From: Vibrio fluminensis
GTDB lineage: Bacteria; Pseudomonadota; Gammaproteobacteria; Enterobacterales; Vibrionaceae
Direction: 5' to 3'
NCBI RefSeq assembly: GCF_015278125.1
Contig: NZ_JADILO010000013.1
Span: forward strand, 55,040-119,039
Length of the DNA: 64,000 bases
Both the position numbers and the translations under genes were made by a program. The number at the start of each line of letters is the position of its first letter. Within the stretch, counting starts at the first letter, position 1. This document shows, in pieces, positions 8,809 through 17,802 of the stretch. The notes beneath the pieces were generated by a model that had not been told where the DNA came from, searched no databases, and saw only the letters and a list, made by a program, of their open reading frames with translations.

Positions 8809-9348
8809 GTGTCTAATATTGTTTATATCGCCACAAGTATTGATGGTTTCATCGCTGATAAGAATAATCAGGTCGATTGGTTACACGATACCCCGAATCC
8901 TAACCTCGACGGCTCGGATTTTGGTTTCTCAGTGTTTATGCAGCAGGTCGATGCGCTGGTGATGGGGAGAAATACCTTTGAAATGGTGGCGAGCTTCGAT
9001 TGTGATTGGCCTTATAGCAAACCAGTGTTCGTACTCAGCAATACACTGTCGTCGATCCCAAGTGAGTATCAAGACAAGGTGTTCTTAGTCAAAGGCGACC
9101 TAAAGCAGGTGGTGGCAGAGCTTAATCAGCAAGGGTATCAACGTCTCTACATTGATGGTGGAAAGACGGTGCAAAGCTTCCTTGAACAAGATTTGATTGA
9201 TGAGATGATCATTACCACCATTCCAGTGGTGCTGGGTGGCGGGGTGCCACTGTTTGGTGAGTTAGCCGCCCCACTTAAATTTACCCACGTTGCAACTGAA
9301 CGTTTTCTAGATTGTTTGGTGCAAAATCACTTCGTGCGCCTGAGATAG
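8809..9348 (+). CDS. Dihydrofolate-reductase-fold protein (RibD C-terminal type)
   Basis: A 179-residue protein with the RibD_C/DHFR-like fold: YIATSIDGFIAD at the start, VMGRNTFEMV, LYIDGGKTVQSFL and IPVVLGGGVPLFG. Such proteins are NADPH-dependent reductases of unknown substrate, not housekeeping folate reductase. Start is GTG with GGAG upstream. Under probable control of the divergent TetR. Confidence 0.82.
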   Translation: MSNIVYIATSIDGFIADKNNQVDWLHDTPNPNLDGSDFGFSVFMQQVDALVMGRNTFEMVASFDCDWPYSKPVFVLSNTLSSIPSEYQDKVFLVKGDLKQVVAELNQQGYQRLYIDGGKTVQSFLEQDLIDEMIITTIPVVLGGGVPLFGELAAPLKFTHVATERFLDCLVQNHFVRLR

Positions 9349-9372
9349 TTAAAAACGCCACACAAATGCGAT

Positions 9373-10278
9373 CTAAACAATATTCGGCAGGTTATGTGGC
9401 ATCCACTGTTTAAGGTGATCTAAAAACAGCGAGAGGCGATACGGGATGTGTTTGCGCGTAGGATACATCCCATAAATTCCAACAGGCGGAAAGTCAGCAA
9501 TCCCTTTAATTTCGACTAATTCGCCCTTGGATAAAGGCTGGCTGACAAATATTTTTGGCAGCATCACGATGCCCATTTTATCAATTACGGCTTGGATTAA
9601 GGTATGAGTATCTGAGATGACAGCGATCCACGGCTGTCTAAAAGTAACGTTCTTACCATCAACACTTAAGATCCAGTTGTCACCATAGCGATTTGTTCCC
9701 ATGTGCAAACAATCATGTTGCTCGAGATCGGCAAGATTGGTTGGTGTGCCGCGTAATTGCAAATAACCAGGCGACGCATAGAGCCCCATCGTTGTCTGAC
9801 CTAACTTGGTCGCGATGTAAGATGAGTCCTGTAATTCAAAGGCGAATCTAAAGGTAAGATCGATTTCGTGTTTAATAAGATCAAGTTGTTGGTTGGCAAG
9901 TACCAGATCAAAGCGAATGTTTGGATAGTCGCGACGAAACAATTTGATCGCTTGCATCAATATCGGTCCCATCGCATCGGGCGCAGATAGACGGATCAAC
10001 CCCGTCGGATTCACTTGGTGAGTGCTGCTGAGCGAATCTTCCAGTGCATCGATCTCATTCAAGATCGCTCTTGCTCCTTCATAATAGCCTCTGCCTCCTG
10101 GGGTTAACTGCATACTGCGCGTTGTACGATTGAGCAGAACAAAGCCGAGTTGATTCTCTAATGCCGCGATATGGCGACCGACAATCGCCGGTGTGAGCTT
10201 CAAAGATTTTGCCGCTTTTGCAAAACTGCCTTGATCGACAACGGTGCAAAACAGCTGCATGTTTCGGTATTTATCCAT
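9373..10278 (-). CDS. LysR family regulator (LTTR, DsdC/YafC-like group)
   Basis: A 301-residue LysR protein: N-terminal helix-turn-helix (QGSFAKAAKSLKLTPAIVGRHIAALENQLG at about 16-45), then a co-inducer domain with the LIRLSAPDAMGPIL linker typical of the large LTTR subgroup that controls nearby oxidoreductases or efflux genes. It is divergent from glutaredoxin 2 and an MFS exporter, the probable targets. Confidence 0.88.
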   Translation of the reverse strand: MDKYRNMQLFCTVVDQGSFAKAAKSLKLTPAIVGRHIAALENQLGFVLLNRTTRSMQLTPGGRGYYEGARAILNEIDALEDSLSSTHQVNPTGLIRLSAPDAMGPILMQAIKLFRRDYPNIRFDLVLANQQLDLIKHEIDLTFRFAFELQDSSYIATKLGQTTMGLYASPGYLQLRGTPTNLADLEQHDCLHMGTNRYGDNWILSVDGKNVTFRQPWIAVISDTHTLIQAVIDKMGIVMLPKIFVSQPLSKGELVEIKGIADFPPVGIYGMYPTRKHIPYRLSLFLDHLKQWMPHNLPNIV

Positions 10279-10413
10279 TCGATACTATTTGTATATTGTT
10301 AAGTGATATTTGTGCTAATTGTGTCCAAACAGTATAGGAATTATCTTTGCTCTCGCCAACAGATAGCGACGTTAATGAGCGTCGCTACTGCCCATTTTGA
10401 AAGAGAGATCATG

Positions 10414-11088
10414 ATGAAGTTGTATGTATTTGATAGCTGTCCTTACTGCGTCCGCGTAAAAACATTGATTGGTTTGAAGCAGCTTGATGTCGAACTAAAG
10501 CCGTTTGCCCTCGGTGAATTACCGCAGCAAGTCGCAGATAAACTGACTCAATTTACGGTTCCAATCCTCGAATATACCAATTCTGAAAGCAGCACTGAGC
10601 TGATGACAGAAAGCTTAGATATTCTGCAAAGGTTAGATTCACTTTATCAGCCTTATCTAGCCAGCTATCAACTTTCTTCGCAACTGGAGCAAATTTTGAC
10701 GCAGCTTAAGCCTCTGACCGCTAAGCTATGCTACCCGCGTATGCTGCATTTAAACCTACCTGAACTTGCTACTGAGAGCGCGGTTACCATGTTTACGCAA
10801 TCACGTCAGGAAATGTTTGGCACTAGTTTAGATCAGTTGTTAGCGCAAACCTCAACGTATCTTCCAGCACTTGAGCAGGCACTCTTTGAGATTAGCCAAC
10901 AATGGGATTTGGCTAGTGCGGCTAAACAATCACGTGATTTGACGATTGATGATATCGCGTTATTTGCTGAGTTACGCAATTTGACCATGATTGGTGAGCT
11001 AACGATGCCTAGCTCAATCACTGCTTATTTGCAGACGATTTCTCGTCTTAGCGGTGTTGCGCTATACACGCCAATTTTTGCTCAATAA
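10414..11088 (+). CDS. grxB: Glutaredoxin 2
   Basis: A 224-residue GrxB: a glutaredoxin domain with the CPYC active site (Cys9 and Cys12), then a GST-like all-helical C-terminal domain (about 85-220). Unlike small glutaredoxins, GrxB is a monomeric GST-like thiol-disulfide reductant that uses glutathione. The second of two adjacent ATG codons (10414) gives the family start MKLYVFDSCPYC and better spacing from GAGAG. It is 9 nt upstream of an MFS gene, likely one transcript. Confidence 0.9.
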   Translation: MKLYVFDSCPYCVRVKTLIGLKQLDVELKPFALGELPQQVADKLTQFTVPILEYTNSESSTELMTESLDILQRLDSLYQPYLASYQLSSQLEQILTQLKPLTAKLCYPRMLHLNLPELATESAVTMFTQSRQEMFGTSLDQLLAQTSTYLPALEQALFEISQQWDLASAAKQSRDLTIDDIALFAELRNLTMIGELTMPSSITAYLQTISRLSGVALYTPIFAQ

Positions 11089-11097
11089 GAGGGTTTT

Positions 11098-12285
11098 ATG
11101 ATGGCAAATAGCAAGCTGTTACCACTGCTGATCATTTTCTCATTGGTGCCTCTGGGGCCTTTGGCAATTGACGTCTATTTGCCGTCGTTTCCTCAGATGA
11201 TCGAGGTGTTTTCTGTCACGGATGCCGCGATGCGTCAGACCATTTCGATCTATATTTTAGTGCTGGGTGTCAGTCAATTGATCGCGGGGCCACTTTCAGA
11301 CCGATTTGGACGACGATTTTCTGCGGTGATCGGTAGCTTGATCTATGCATTAGGCAGCTTAACTGCGATCTATTCGCAGACGATTGAAACGTTATATTTT
11401 GCCCGTGCTCTGCAAGGTTTGGGTGCTTCGTTCACAATGATCACCGCAATGGCGTGGGTGCGAGATAATTATCATGGCAATCAAGCAGGGAAATTACTCA
11501 GCTATATCGGTGGCGTGACCAGTGCAATTCCGACGATCGCGCCTCTGGTTGGAAGTGGCTTAGCGACAGCGCTAGGTTGGCAAGGCGGTTTTTATATGAT
11601 GACCGCGATTGGCGCGCTACTCGCTATATCGGCTTGCATGAGTTTGGAAAAGCCGAGTAAGTCAGTATCAAATCTAGCTCAGAATAACAAAATACTGACC
11701 TGTGATGTGAAAGCAATCTTCCGCAACAAAGCGTTTGTTCGCTATTCTGTGGCGAACATGCTTAGCTTTGCTGGGTTATTAACTTATGTCGCTGTGGCAC
11801 CGAGTGTAGCAATGGTCGAAGCTGGCTTGAGCCAAGTGATGTTTTCTGTTCTGTTTGGGGCGATTGGTGGCGCGCAAATTTTGTTTAGCTTGCTCGCTCC
11901 AAAATTAATCCAGCGAGTGGGGCGCAACCACACGGTGTTAGTTGGTTCGAGTTTAACTGCGCTGGCAGGTATCGGGCTAGTCTTATTTTCATCAGCTAAT
12001 ATTTATGGATTTTTTGTTGTTGCTGCGATAGCCAGTGGTGGTTTCAGTGTGATGTCAGGGGCGGCAATCTCATTGGCACTAGAACCTTTTAAAAACTGTG
12101 CAGGATTGGCAGCATCGCTGGATGGTTTCCTGCGTATGGTTGGCGGTGCGATGATTGTGGCACTCTCAGGGTGGGTGACTTCTGACAGTACATTGAGCTT
12201 AGCGATAGTTTATCTATTGTCAGTTTTGCCGATATTGATGATTGTTTTGCATGGCAAATATCAACGGCAACCATCAAAAAGTTGA
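11098..12285 (+). CDS. MFS exporter, Bcr/CflA family
   Basis: A 395-residue, 12-helix major facilitator. The N-terminal helix reads PLGPLAIDVYLPSFPQM, diagnostic for the Bcr/CflA drug-resistance group, and the loop 2-3 motif is GPLSDRFGRR. Family substrates include bicyclomycin and sulfonamide or cysteine-type compounds. It lies in a short operon behind glutaredoxin 2, suggesting export of an electrophile or drug; this is inference. A second ATG at 11101 is equally good. Confidence 0.87.
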   Translation: MMANSKLLPLLIIFSLVPLGPLAIDVYLPSFPQMIEVFSVTDAAMRQTISIYILVLGVSQLIAGPLSDRFGRRFSAVIGSLIYALGSLTAIYSQTIETLYFARALQGLGASFTMITAMAWVRDNYHGNQAGKLLSYIGGVTSAIPTIAPLVGSGLATALGWQGGFYMMTAIGALLAISACMSLEKPSKSVSNLAQNNKILTCDVKAIFRNKAFVRYSVANMLSFAGLLTYVAVAPSVAMVEAGLSQVMFSVLFGAIGGAQILFSLLAPKLIQRVGRNHTVLVGSSLTALAGIGLVLFSSANIYGFFVVAAIASGGFSVMSGAAISLALEPFKNCAGLAASLDGFLRMVGGAMIVALSGWVTSDSTLSLAIVYLLSVLPILMIVLHGKYQRQPSKS

Positions 12286-12309
12286 GATTAACCTGATTCT
12301 TTTGAGTGA

Positions 12310-12324
12310 GTTTACACTGTAAAA
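12310..12324. repeat. parS2: parS2 site
   Basis: GTTTACACTGTAAAA fits NTTTACANTGTAAAN. It lies between the MFS stop and the terminator, about 11 kb from parB2. Confidence 0.8.
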
Positions 12325-12328
12325 CGGA

Positions 12329-12357
12329 AAAAGCGGTGAGTTGAAATCACCGCTTTT
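12329..12357. terminator. Bidirectional terminator
   Basis: The stem AAAAGCGGTGA / TCACCGCTTTT has a 7-nt loop between the convergent MFS and porin genes. It is almost identical to the hairpin at 22804-22834. Confidence 0.85.
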
Positions 12358-12397
12358 GATTAGACCAAGAACCCACGGTATGGGATTAGGTCAGTGG

Positions 12398-13660
12398 TTA
12401 GTTGTAGCGAATATTGATTTGCGCCATTGCGGCTAAATCATCGATATCATCATTGGCCCAGCTGGTTTGAAGCGTAAAATCGGTATATTTACTCCATTGA
12501 TACTGTGCTTTGATATCAGCAAATGTTGCTTCAAGGTTTTTGTTACTACCCAGCTCATTGTCGATAGTCATCTGACCGCCAGCAAGTTGCAGGTTCCACT
12601 TATCACTCGCTTGCCAATTGATGCGCGCTGCGTAAATTTGACCGTCGTTATTTTCATGGCCCAGTCCACCAAAGAACTGACGAGAGATTGGGCTTGGGTT
12701 GTTGCGATCGCTGTTGTTGATTAAGCCAGAATAGGTATCGAACCCACGCCCCACCAAACCGCCATCAATAAACCCAATTCCTTGCGCTTGAAGCACAATA
12801 CTTGGTGTCAACTGATAGCTCATTTCTAAGAAACCCGCATAGCCATCATTACCCCAAGTAGTGTGGTAGCCATTTTTTTTCGTCGAGTCTGATAGAATGA
12901 CGTTAGCCGCTCCTTTGAATGTTAATTGGTCAAAATTTAGACTAAAAAAGGGTGAGATGTTATGGAAGTAGTCAATACCATAACCTTGTTGAGGAATGCC
13001 TTGACTCGCATCACCAATATTTTCCGACCCCCCGTCGAAATAAGCCCACAACATGCCCCAATCGAGTTGGCTATGGCTACCGACAGCAGCTAAAGCGTAC
13101 ATATGCACATCTTCATAAACATCGAAGTTAGATTGATGTTCATCTTCAGCAAAGCGTAGATCGTAAATACCTAGTACGCTGATGTTGTTGCCTTCTCCGT
13201 AACCGTAAGTTTGCATTGCCAGCATACGATCGCGGCGGTCATTTTCGATATTAAAACCATAAGCCCAATCGGCGCGTTGACGACCGGCTCTTAACACCAA
13301 GCCATCATTGGCGTATTGTACGAAACCTAAGTCGATCGATAAACCGTCAGCATTGCTACCATCGGTGTAATTGGTGCCTGCGCCACCACTATGGCGACGG
13401 TCACCTGACCAATCGTAATAGCCTTGCCAGCGTGTATTGATTGACCAACCATCTTGTAAGATGAAATTGGTCGTTAGACGAAATCGGCTGCTGTAGCCAT
13501 TTTCTGATTCAGTATCTGATGGATCAATCGCGTGCGCTCTTACGTATGCATCGACCCCCCAATCCAATTTAGCCTCGTCACCAAGCTCTACGATGGCAGA
13601 ATGGGTAGCAAAAGACGTGCAGATCCCCGCTACCGCTAAATATAACGTGTGCGTTTTCAT
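12398..13660 (-). CDS. Outer-membrane beta-barrel porin
   Basis: A 420-residue protein with a signal peptide (MKTHTLYLAVAGICTSFATHSA) and a body of alternating aromatic strands (SIDLGFVQYANDGLVLRAGRQ, LQAQGIGFIDGGL, AQINIRYN) typical of substrate-inducible porins. The C-terminus ends in Asn rather than the usual Phe. It resembles uncharacterised OprD/alginate-porin-like barrels; I cannot name the substrate. It is downstream of an esterase and an MFS carrier and would be the outer-membrane entry for the same compound. Confidence 0.75.
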   Translation of the reverse strand: MKTHTLYLAVAGICTSFATHSAIVELGDEAKLDWGVDAYVRAHAIDPSDTESENGYSSRFRLTTNFILQDGWSINTRWQGYYDWSGDRRHSGGAGTNYTDGSNADGLSIDLGFVQYANDGLVLRAGRQRADWAYGFNIENDRRDRMLAMQTYGYGEGNNISVLGIYDLRFAEDEHQSNFDVYEDVHMYALAAVGSHSQLDWGMLWAYFDGGSENIGDASQGIPQQGYGIDYFHNISPFFSLNFDQLTFKGAANVILSDSTKKNGYHTTWGNDGYAGFLEMSYQLTPSIVLQAQGIGFIDGGLVGRGFDTYSGLINNSDRNNPSPISRQFFGGLGHENNDGQIYAARINWQASDKWNLQLAGGQMTIDNELGSNKNLEATFADIKAQYQWSKYTDFTLQTSWANDDIDDLAAMAQINIRYN

Positions 13661-13680
13661 TGTTTACATCCGTTTGATTC

Positions 13681-13728
13681 CGGTGCCCAGCTCTCACTTA
13701 AACTGCAAGTACTGGGCGTTGGGCACCG
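13681..13728 (-). other. Intergenic stem-loop between esterase and porin
   Basis: CGGTGCCC (13681-13688) pairs with GGGCACCG (13721-13728), with an inner GCCCAG/CTGGGC pair. No T-run follows, so it may be an mRNA-processing or attenuation hairpin rather than a terminator. Confidence 0.5.
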
Positions 13729-13739
13729 TACAGAAAGAT

Positions 13740-14675
13740 CTAGCGGTTTAAAAACTCGCTGATTTTTTGATAGGTCAGTTGACACTCTTCTTTAACAAGA
13801 TCTTCCATGTTAACGAAGGTGTGGATCATATCGGGGAAGTGGTAGTGCTCAACTTTTGCCCCCGCGCTTTGTGCCATTTCACAGTAAGCAATGCCCTCAT
13901 CTCTGAGCGGGCAGAACTCAGCAGTAAACAGCAAGGTTTCTGGTAATTGCGCAGTCATTGGCTGGTGTAGTGGCGAGGCTTGCTTGCGATCTTCACCATG
14001 TTGGAAATAGTTGTCGAAGTACCAAGCAATTTTGCCCTTTTGCAGTAAGTAGCCAGTCGCATTTTCTTCCATCGAATCGCTATTCATTGTGTAGTCAAGA
14101 CTTGGGTAGATCATCACTTGCTTAGCGATCGTGACTTGTGGATCAAATTGAGCTTTAGCACTGACCGTTGCCACTAGCGCACCACCACCGGAATCCCCAG
14201 CAATCGAAAGGCTTGGTAAGTAATTTACTTGGCGTTGATCTAAGGTTGGCCAAAGATGCTGAACGACCGAGTAAGCGTCATTAACACCGGCTGGGTAAGG
14301 GCATTCCGGCGCAAGGCGATATTCTGCAGCAACCACTATATGATTGGTGGCTAATGCGAGCTTACGACAAATCGGATCATAGACCGTCACACTGCCTGCC
14401 ATATGACCGCCGCCGTGGTAATACACCAGCACTGGAAGCGCTTTGCTTGGCTGAGGGTGGTAGATACGCACGGGAACTGGGTATTCGCCGCCTTCAACCA
14501 CATCATCTTGAACCCATTCTAGTACCGGAATCTCAGTGACTAACCCTTTGGTTAGATTCGCTAAACCTTCGCGAGCATTGGTTGCGTTTGGTTTGAAGCC
14601 ATTCTCTACTAGTTGATTAACTAAGAGATTAAAATTGTCTAACCAAGCTTCTAATTTTGGACTAATTTGACGCAT
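13740..14675 (-). CDS. Alpha/beta-hydrolase esterase, hormone-sensitive-lipase family
   Basis: A 311-residue carboxylesterase. The oxyanion motif is HGGG (87-90), the nucleophile elbow GDSGGG with Ser162, and the triad is completed by Asp259 and His285. There is no signal peptide, so it acts in the cytoplasm on short-chain esters. It starts 9 nt after the MFS carrier and precedes the porin on the same strand. With the C4 acyl-CoA genes next door, a short hydroxyacid ester is a reasonable substrate guess. Confidence 0.87.
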   Translation of the reverse strand: MRQISPKLEAWLDNFNLLVNQLVENGFKPNATNAREGLANLTKGLVTEIPVLEWVQDDVVEGGEYPVPVRIYHPQPSKALPVLVYYHGGGHMAGSVTVYDPICRKLALATNHIVVAAEYRLAPECPYPAGVNDAYSVVQHLWPTLDQRQVNYLPSLSIAGDSGGGALVATVSAKAQFDPQVTIAKQVMIYPSLDYTMNSDSMEENATGYLLQKGKIAWYFDNYFQHGEDRKQASPLHQPMTAQLPETLLFTAEFCPLRDEGIAYCEMAQSAGAKVEHYHFPDMIHTFVNMEDLVKEECQLTYQKISEFLNR

Positions 14676-14684
14676 AACGACTCC

Positions 14685-15884
14685 TTAAGCGCTTTTGGTT
14701 TCAGCATTGATGACTTCAGGTTTCTTGCCCGTTTCAGGCAGGAAGAAACTGGCGAGGAAGAAGGTTGATGAGCAGATAACAGCGAAGGTTGCTGCGTATG
14801 CGATGTTACCCGTCATGTCCGCAAGTACACCGGCAAAATACATTAATACGGTTTCGATCATGTAAGAAATAGACCAGAACATACCAAATATCACTGTAAT
14901 GCGTCCTGGCGTCATATTAGGTAGCTCTTGTGGCAATGTAACGAGTGAGGTCATCGGTACGAACATAAAGAACCCCGCCATAAATGCCGCGATATATGCG
15001 ATTGTCGCGCTGCCAGTGGTGATCATAAGTGCTGCAAAGGCTGTCATGGCAAGACCACAGTAGCGGATCACAGGCACGCGCAGTGGGTAACGTTTCGCGA
15101 CGATAATACCCGCGATCGTGCCAACCATACCGGCTCCGATCATGATAGAAGAAAGGTATTTCGCTTCAGCGGCAAATGTTGGTACCAGTGGGAATAGGGC
15201 AAAAACCGAGATGTAGCAGAATAGTAGGCCTGAATATGCAATGGGTAGCCACCAGTTTACCGACTCTTTCATGCCGTCTTTTAATGTGTATGCGGCTTGT
15301 TCTTTGTTATCCGCAGTGCTTGATAGCGAGAAGTCATCACTGATAAACCACCATACTACAAGGATTGCTAAGCTGATCGCTGAGATAGCCAGAATAACAT
15401 TTTGCCAATTACCGAGACTCGCGAGCAGTGAACCCGTGAACAGGATTGCCAGTAAGTTACCCATGTTAAAGGCTGCAGCGTTGATGCCGTTGATCAATGG
15501 GCGTTCTTCAGCCGAGAAGTATTTGATGACAATAGGGTTAAAATACACAATGGCGAATGCGCCACCAAAACCCATGACTAAGCGTGAGAATACGTATAGC
15601 GGGTAGTTTGAGGCAAAGGCACCAATTGCTCCTGCGACGATAAGCAAAGAAGCAATTGTGAAGGCTTTTTTTGGCCCCATTTTGACCAGTAACCAAGCCG
15701 CGGCTAAGTTACCAATAATTTTGGCAATGGTAATCGCATTGGTCATCCAAGTGGCAGCTGCCATACCGTCGATGTTGTAGTAGGACATGATGTCTTTGGT
15801 CATCATTGAACCTGCTACCCAAGACATGGCGAACAATGCATAGGTGAGAAATATCGTTATCTCAATAAGATGTTTCTTGTTCAT
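14685..15884 (-). CDS. MFS transporter
   Basis: A 399-residue 12-helix major facilitator with a long charged central loop (SSTADNKEQAAYTLKDGMKES). The first helices read MSWVAGSMMTKDIMSYY. It does not show the Bcr motif and looks like a carboxylate or nitrate-type uptake carrier, substrate unknown. It heads an MFS-esterase-porin set; its own promoter would be in the AT-rich 200 bp between it and the fabV terminator. Confidence 0.83.
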   Translation of the reverse strand: MNKKHLIEITIFLTYALFAMSWVAGSMMTKDIMSYYNIDGMAAATWMTNAITIAKIIGNLAAAWLLVKMGPKKAFTIASLLIVAGAIGAFASNYPLYVFSRLVMGFGGAFAIVYFNPIVIKYFSAEERPLINGINAAAFNMGNLLAILFTGSLLASLGNWQNVILAISAISLAILVVWWFISDDFSLSSTADNKEQAAYTLKDGMKESVNWWLPIAYSGLLFCYISVFALFPLVPTFAAEAKYLSSIMIGAGMVGTIAGIIVAKRYPLRVPVIRYCGLAMTAFAALMITTGSATIAYIAAFMAGFFMFVPMTSLVTLPQELPNMTPGRITVIFGMFWSISYMIETVLMYFAGVLADMTGNIAYAATFAVICSSTFFLASFFLPETGKKPEVINAETKSA

Positions 15885-16030
15885 AATGTGTACCTTGTAG
15901 GGTGATATTAGATTTATTTTCCAAGGTTAATAATACCCCAATAAAAACAGGGTATTATCCTTAATTTGCAATAATGAATTGTGTGAAGTTGCTAGCAAAA
16001 TTGTTTTTATATCTTTATTTTTCAATAAGA

Positions 16031-16059
16031 TAAAAAAATCCCCGCGAGTTGGCGGGGAT
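16031..16059 (-). terminator. Terminator after fabV
   Basis: On the minus strand ATCCCCGC / GCGGGGAT with a 6-nt loop is followed by a run of seven T, about 25 nt after the fabV stop. Confidence 0.87.
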
Positions 16060-16084
16060 GAAATTTGGGTTGCTAATATGCTTA

Positions 16085-17281
16085 TTACGGCTGTAATAAT
16101 GCTAGCTTTTCAATATCGACAGGCGCATCGTAATCGACGTCATTAAAACCAAATCCATTCAGTTGCAAAAAGTCGAGTTTGTAGCCATCGTAGTCGCCGA
16201 TTTGGCTAAAGTTATCAGCCGTCATCTGTGCCATAAGTGTTTTGACTTGTTGTTGAGTTTCGGGCTCAAGTTCCCAGTCATCAATACGAATCAAACGCGC
16301 TTCATCGACCGGTACATGCTCCTGATACAAGCGGTTAGCGAATAAACGCTGCATCTGCTCTATACAGCCTTCATGGGTTCCTTTCTGCTTCATCACCTTA
16401 AACAGTGAAAGAATGTATGGCGAAAAGGCAGGAATAAAGACACTCGCTTTGGTCACCAGAGCTTTACAGACCGAGACGTAAGCCTCGCCGCCAAGTTGAT
16501 TAAGGGTTTGATTCAATGTGTCCGCTGTACGATGCAGGTGCGCTTTGGCGCTGCCTAACGTCCCTTTATGGTAGATTGGGTAGGTGACTTCAGGACCGAC
16601 GTAAGAGTAAGCAACCGTCTTGCAACCTTGTGCCAGTACTTGGGCGTCTGCCAACATTTCGATCCAGCTTTGCCAATCTTCACCACCCATCACTTTGATG
16701 GTTGATTCCATCTCTTCTGCGGAAGCTGTACCCACTTCCATGGATTCTAGGCAGTCTTTTTCAATATTAATGGTTGGCCCGACAACCGGCTCGCCAGAGG
16801 TTTTGATTGCCGAGCGCCAAAGCTCACCCGTCTCAGGGTTCGGTCTTACACCCGTTGCCAAGCTGTAGACCACTAAATCGACCTGACCACCAAATTCATT
16901 TTTGATGTAGTCGACCACTTGTTGGCGCATGTCAGCAGAGAAGGCGTCGCCGACGAAATTCTTAGCAATCAGTCCGTGTTTTTCTGCTTCTTGGCGAAAA
17001 TAGATGTTGTTGTACCATCCGGCAGTACCGACGCCTTTGTCGCTAGGACCACGCTCAAATGAGACGCCAATCGTATCAGCTTGGGCGCCACCAAAAGCGA
17101 GGCTGATACGTGACGCTAACCCAAAGCCTGAAGACGCGCCAAGAACCAGCACCTTTTTTGGTCCTTGAGCAATCTGCTGCGCATTTTGGACGTAATTGAT
17201 TTGGTTCAGTACCGCTTGATGGCAGCCTACAGGGTGAGCAGAGCGTGCGACTACACCTTGAATTTGAGGTTTAATAATCAT
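16085..17281 (-). CDS. fabV: FabV-type enoyl-ACP / trans-2-enoyl-CoA reductase
   Basis: A 398-residue NADH-dependent reductase, the length of FabV/TER. It has the dinucleotide motif GASSGFG (48-54) and the family Y-X8-K signature at Tyr237/Lys246 within YPIYHKGTLGSAKAHL. FabV was first defined in V. cholerae as a triclosan-resistant enoyl-ACP reductase; homologous TER enzymes reduce crotonyl-CoA to butyryl-CoA. Here it sits directly after a MaoC hydratase and a CoA-transferase, which favours an acyl-CoA role, though a fatty-acid synthesis role cannot be excluded. Confidence 0.92.
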   Translation of the reverse strand: MIIKPQIQGVVARSAHPVGCHQAVLNQINYVQNAQQIAQGPKKVLVLGASSGFGLASRISLAFGGAQADTIGVSFERGPSDKGVGTAGWYNNIYFRQEAEKHGLIAKNFVGDAFSADMRQQVVDYIKNEFGGQVDLVVYSLATGVRPNPETGELWRSAIKTSGEPVVGPTINIEKDCLESMEVGTASAEEMESTIKVMGGEDWQSWIEMLADAQVLAQGCKTVAYSYVGPEVTYPIYHKGTLGSAKAHLHRTADTLNQTLNQLGGEAYVSVCKALVTKASVFIPAFSPYILSLFKVMKQKGTHEGCIEQMQRLFANRLYQEHVPVDEARLIRIDDWELEPETQQQVKTLMAQMTADNFSQIGDYDGYKLDFLQLNGFGFNDVDYDAPVDIEKLALLQP

Positions 17282-17297
17282 GGTAAATCCTTAAATT

Positions 17298-17714
17298 TTA
17301 ATGCTTTGGAGGCATAACTGTCGCCATACCTTCAATAACGACTTTGTTATTTTGATTAATACTGCGCGTTGCGAGTTTGACGATGTTCTTCGCTCGATTG
17401 ATCTCAATTACTTCCACTTCAGCGCGAATGGTGTCGCCGATATAAACCGGCGCGGTGAATTTCAGCTCTTGTCCTAAGTAGATGGTGCCGGGTCCAGGCA
17501 GCTGCATGCCGAGTACCGCAGAGGTTAAGCCCGATACCATGATGCCGTGCGCCACGCGATTGCCGAAAATACTCTTCTGCCCAGCAATTTGGCTGACATG
17601 GACGGGATTGATATCACCGCTGATGCCGCAGAACATCTGGATATCAGATTCGCTAATGGTTTTTTCAAAGTGGGCACTTTGGCCCAGTTCTAACTGGTCA
17701 ATGGAATAACTCAT
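17298..17714 (-). CDS. MaoC-like (R)-specific enoyl-CoA hydratase
   Basis: A 138-residue hot-dog-fold protein with the hydratase-2 motif ISGDINPVHV, catalytic Asp34 and His39. This PhaJ-type enzyme interconverts (R)-3-hydroxyacyl-CoA and trans-2-enoyl-CoA. The ATG at 17714 gives the normal family start; an in-frame ATG at 17729 adds five residues. It is 16 nt upstream of fabV, whose product would use its crotonyl-CoA. It could instead serve polyhydroxyalkanoate turnover, but no PHA synthase is in the window. Confidence 0.87.
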   Translation of the reverse strand: MSYSIDQLELGQSAHFEKTISESDIQMFCGISGDINPVHVSQIAGQKSIFGNRVAHGIMVSGLTSAVLGMQLPGPGTIYLGQELKFTAPVYIGDTIRAEVEVIEINRAKNIVKLATRSINQNNKVVIEGMATVMPPKH

Positions 17715-17802
17715 AGTGGTGTTTCTCATGGAAATAGTTTTGCGATAAAAACCGTGATTCTTATGGCAAGACTATCTCCCTCTGTGAAGAGGGAGAGTCG
17801 TT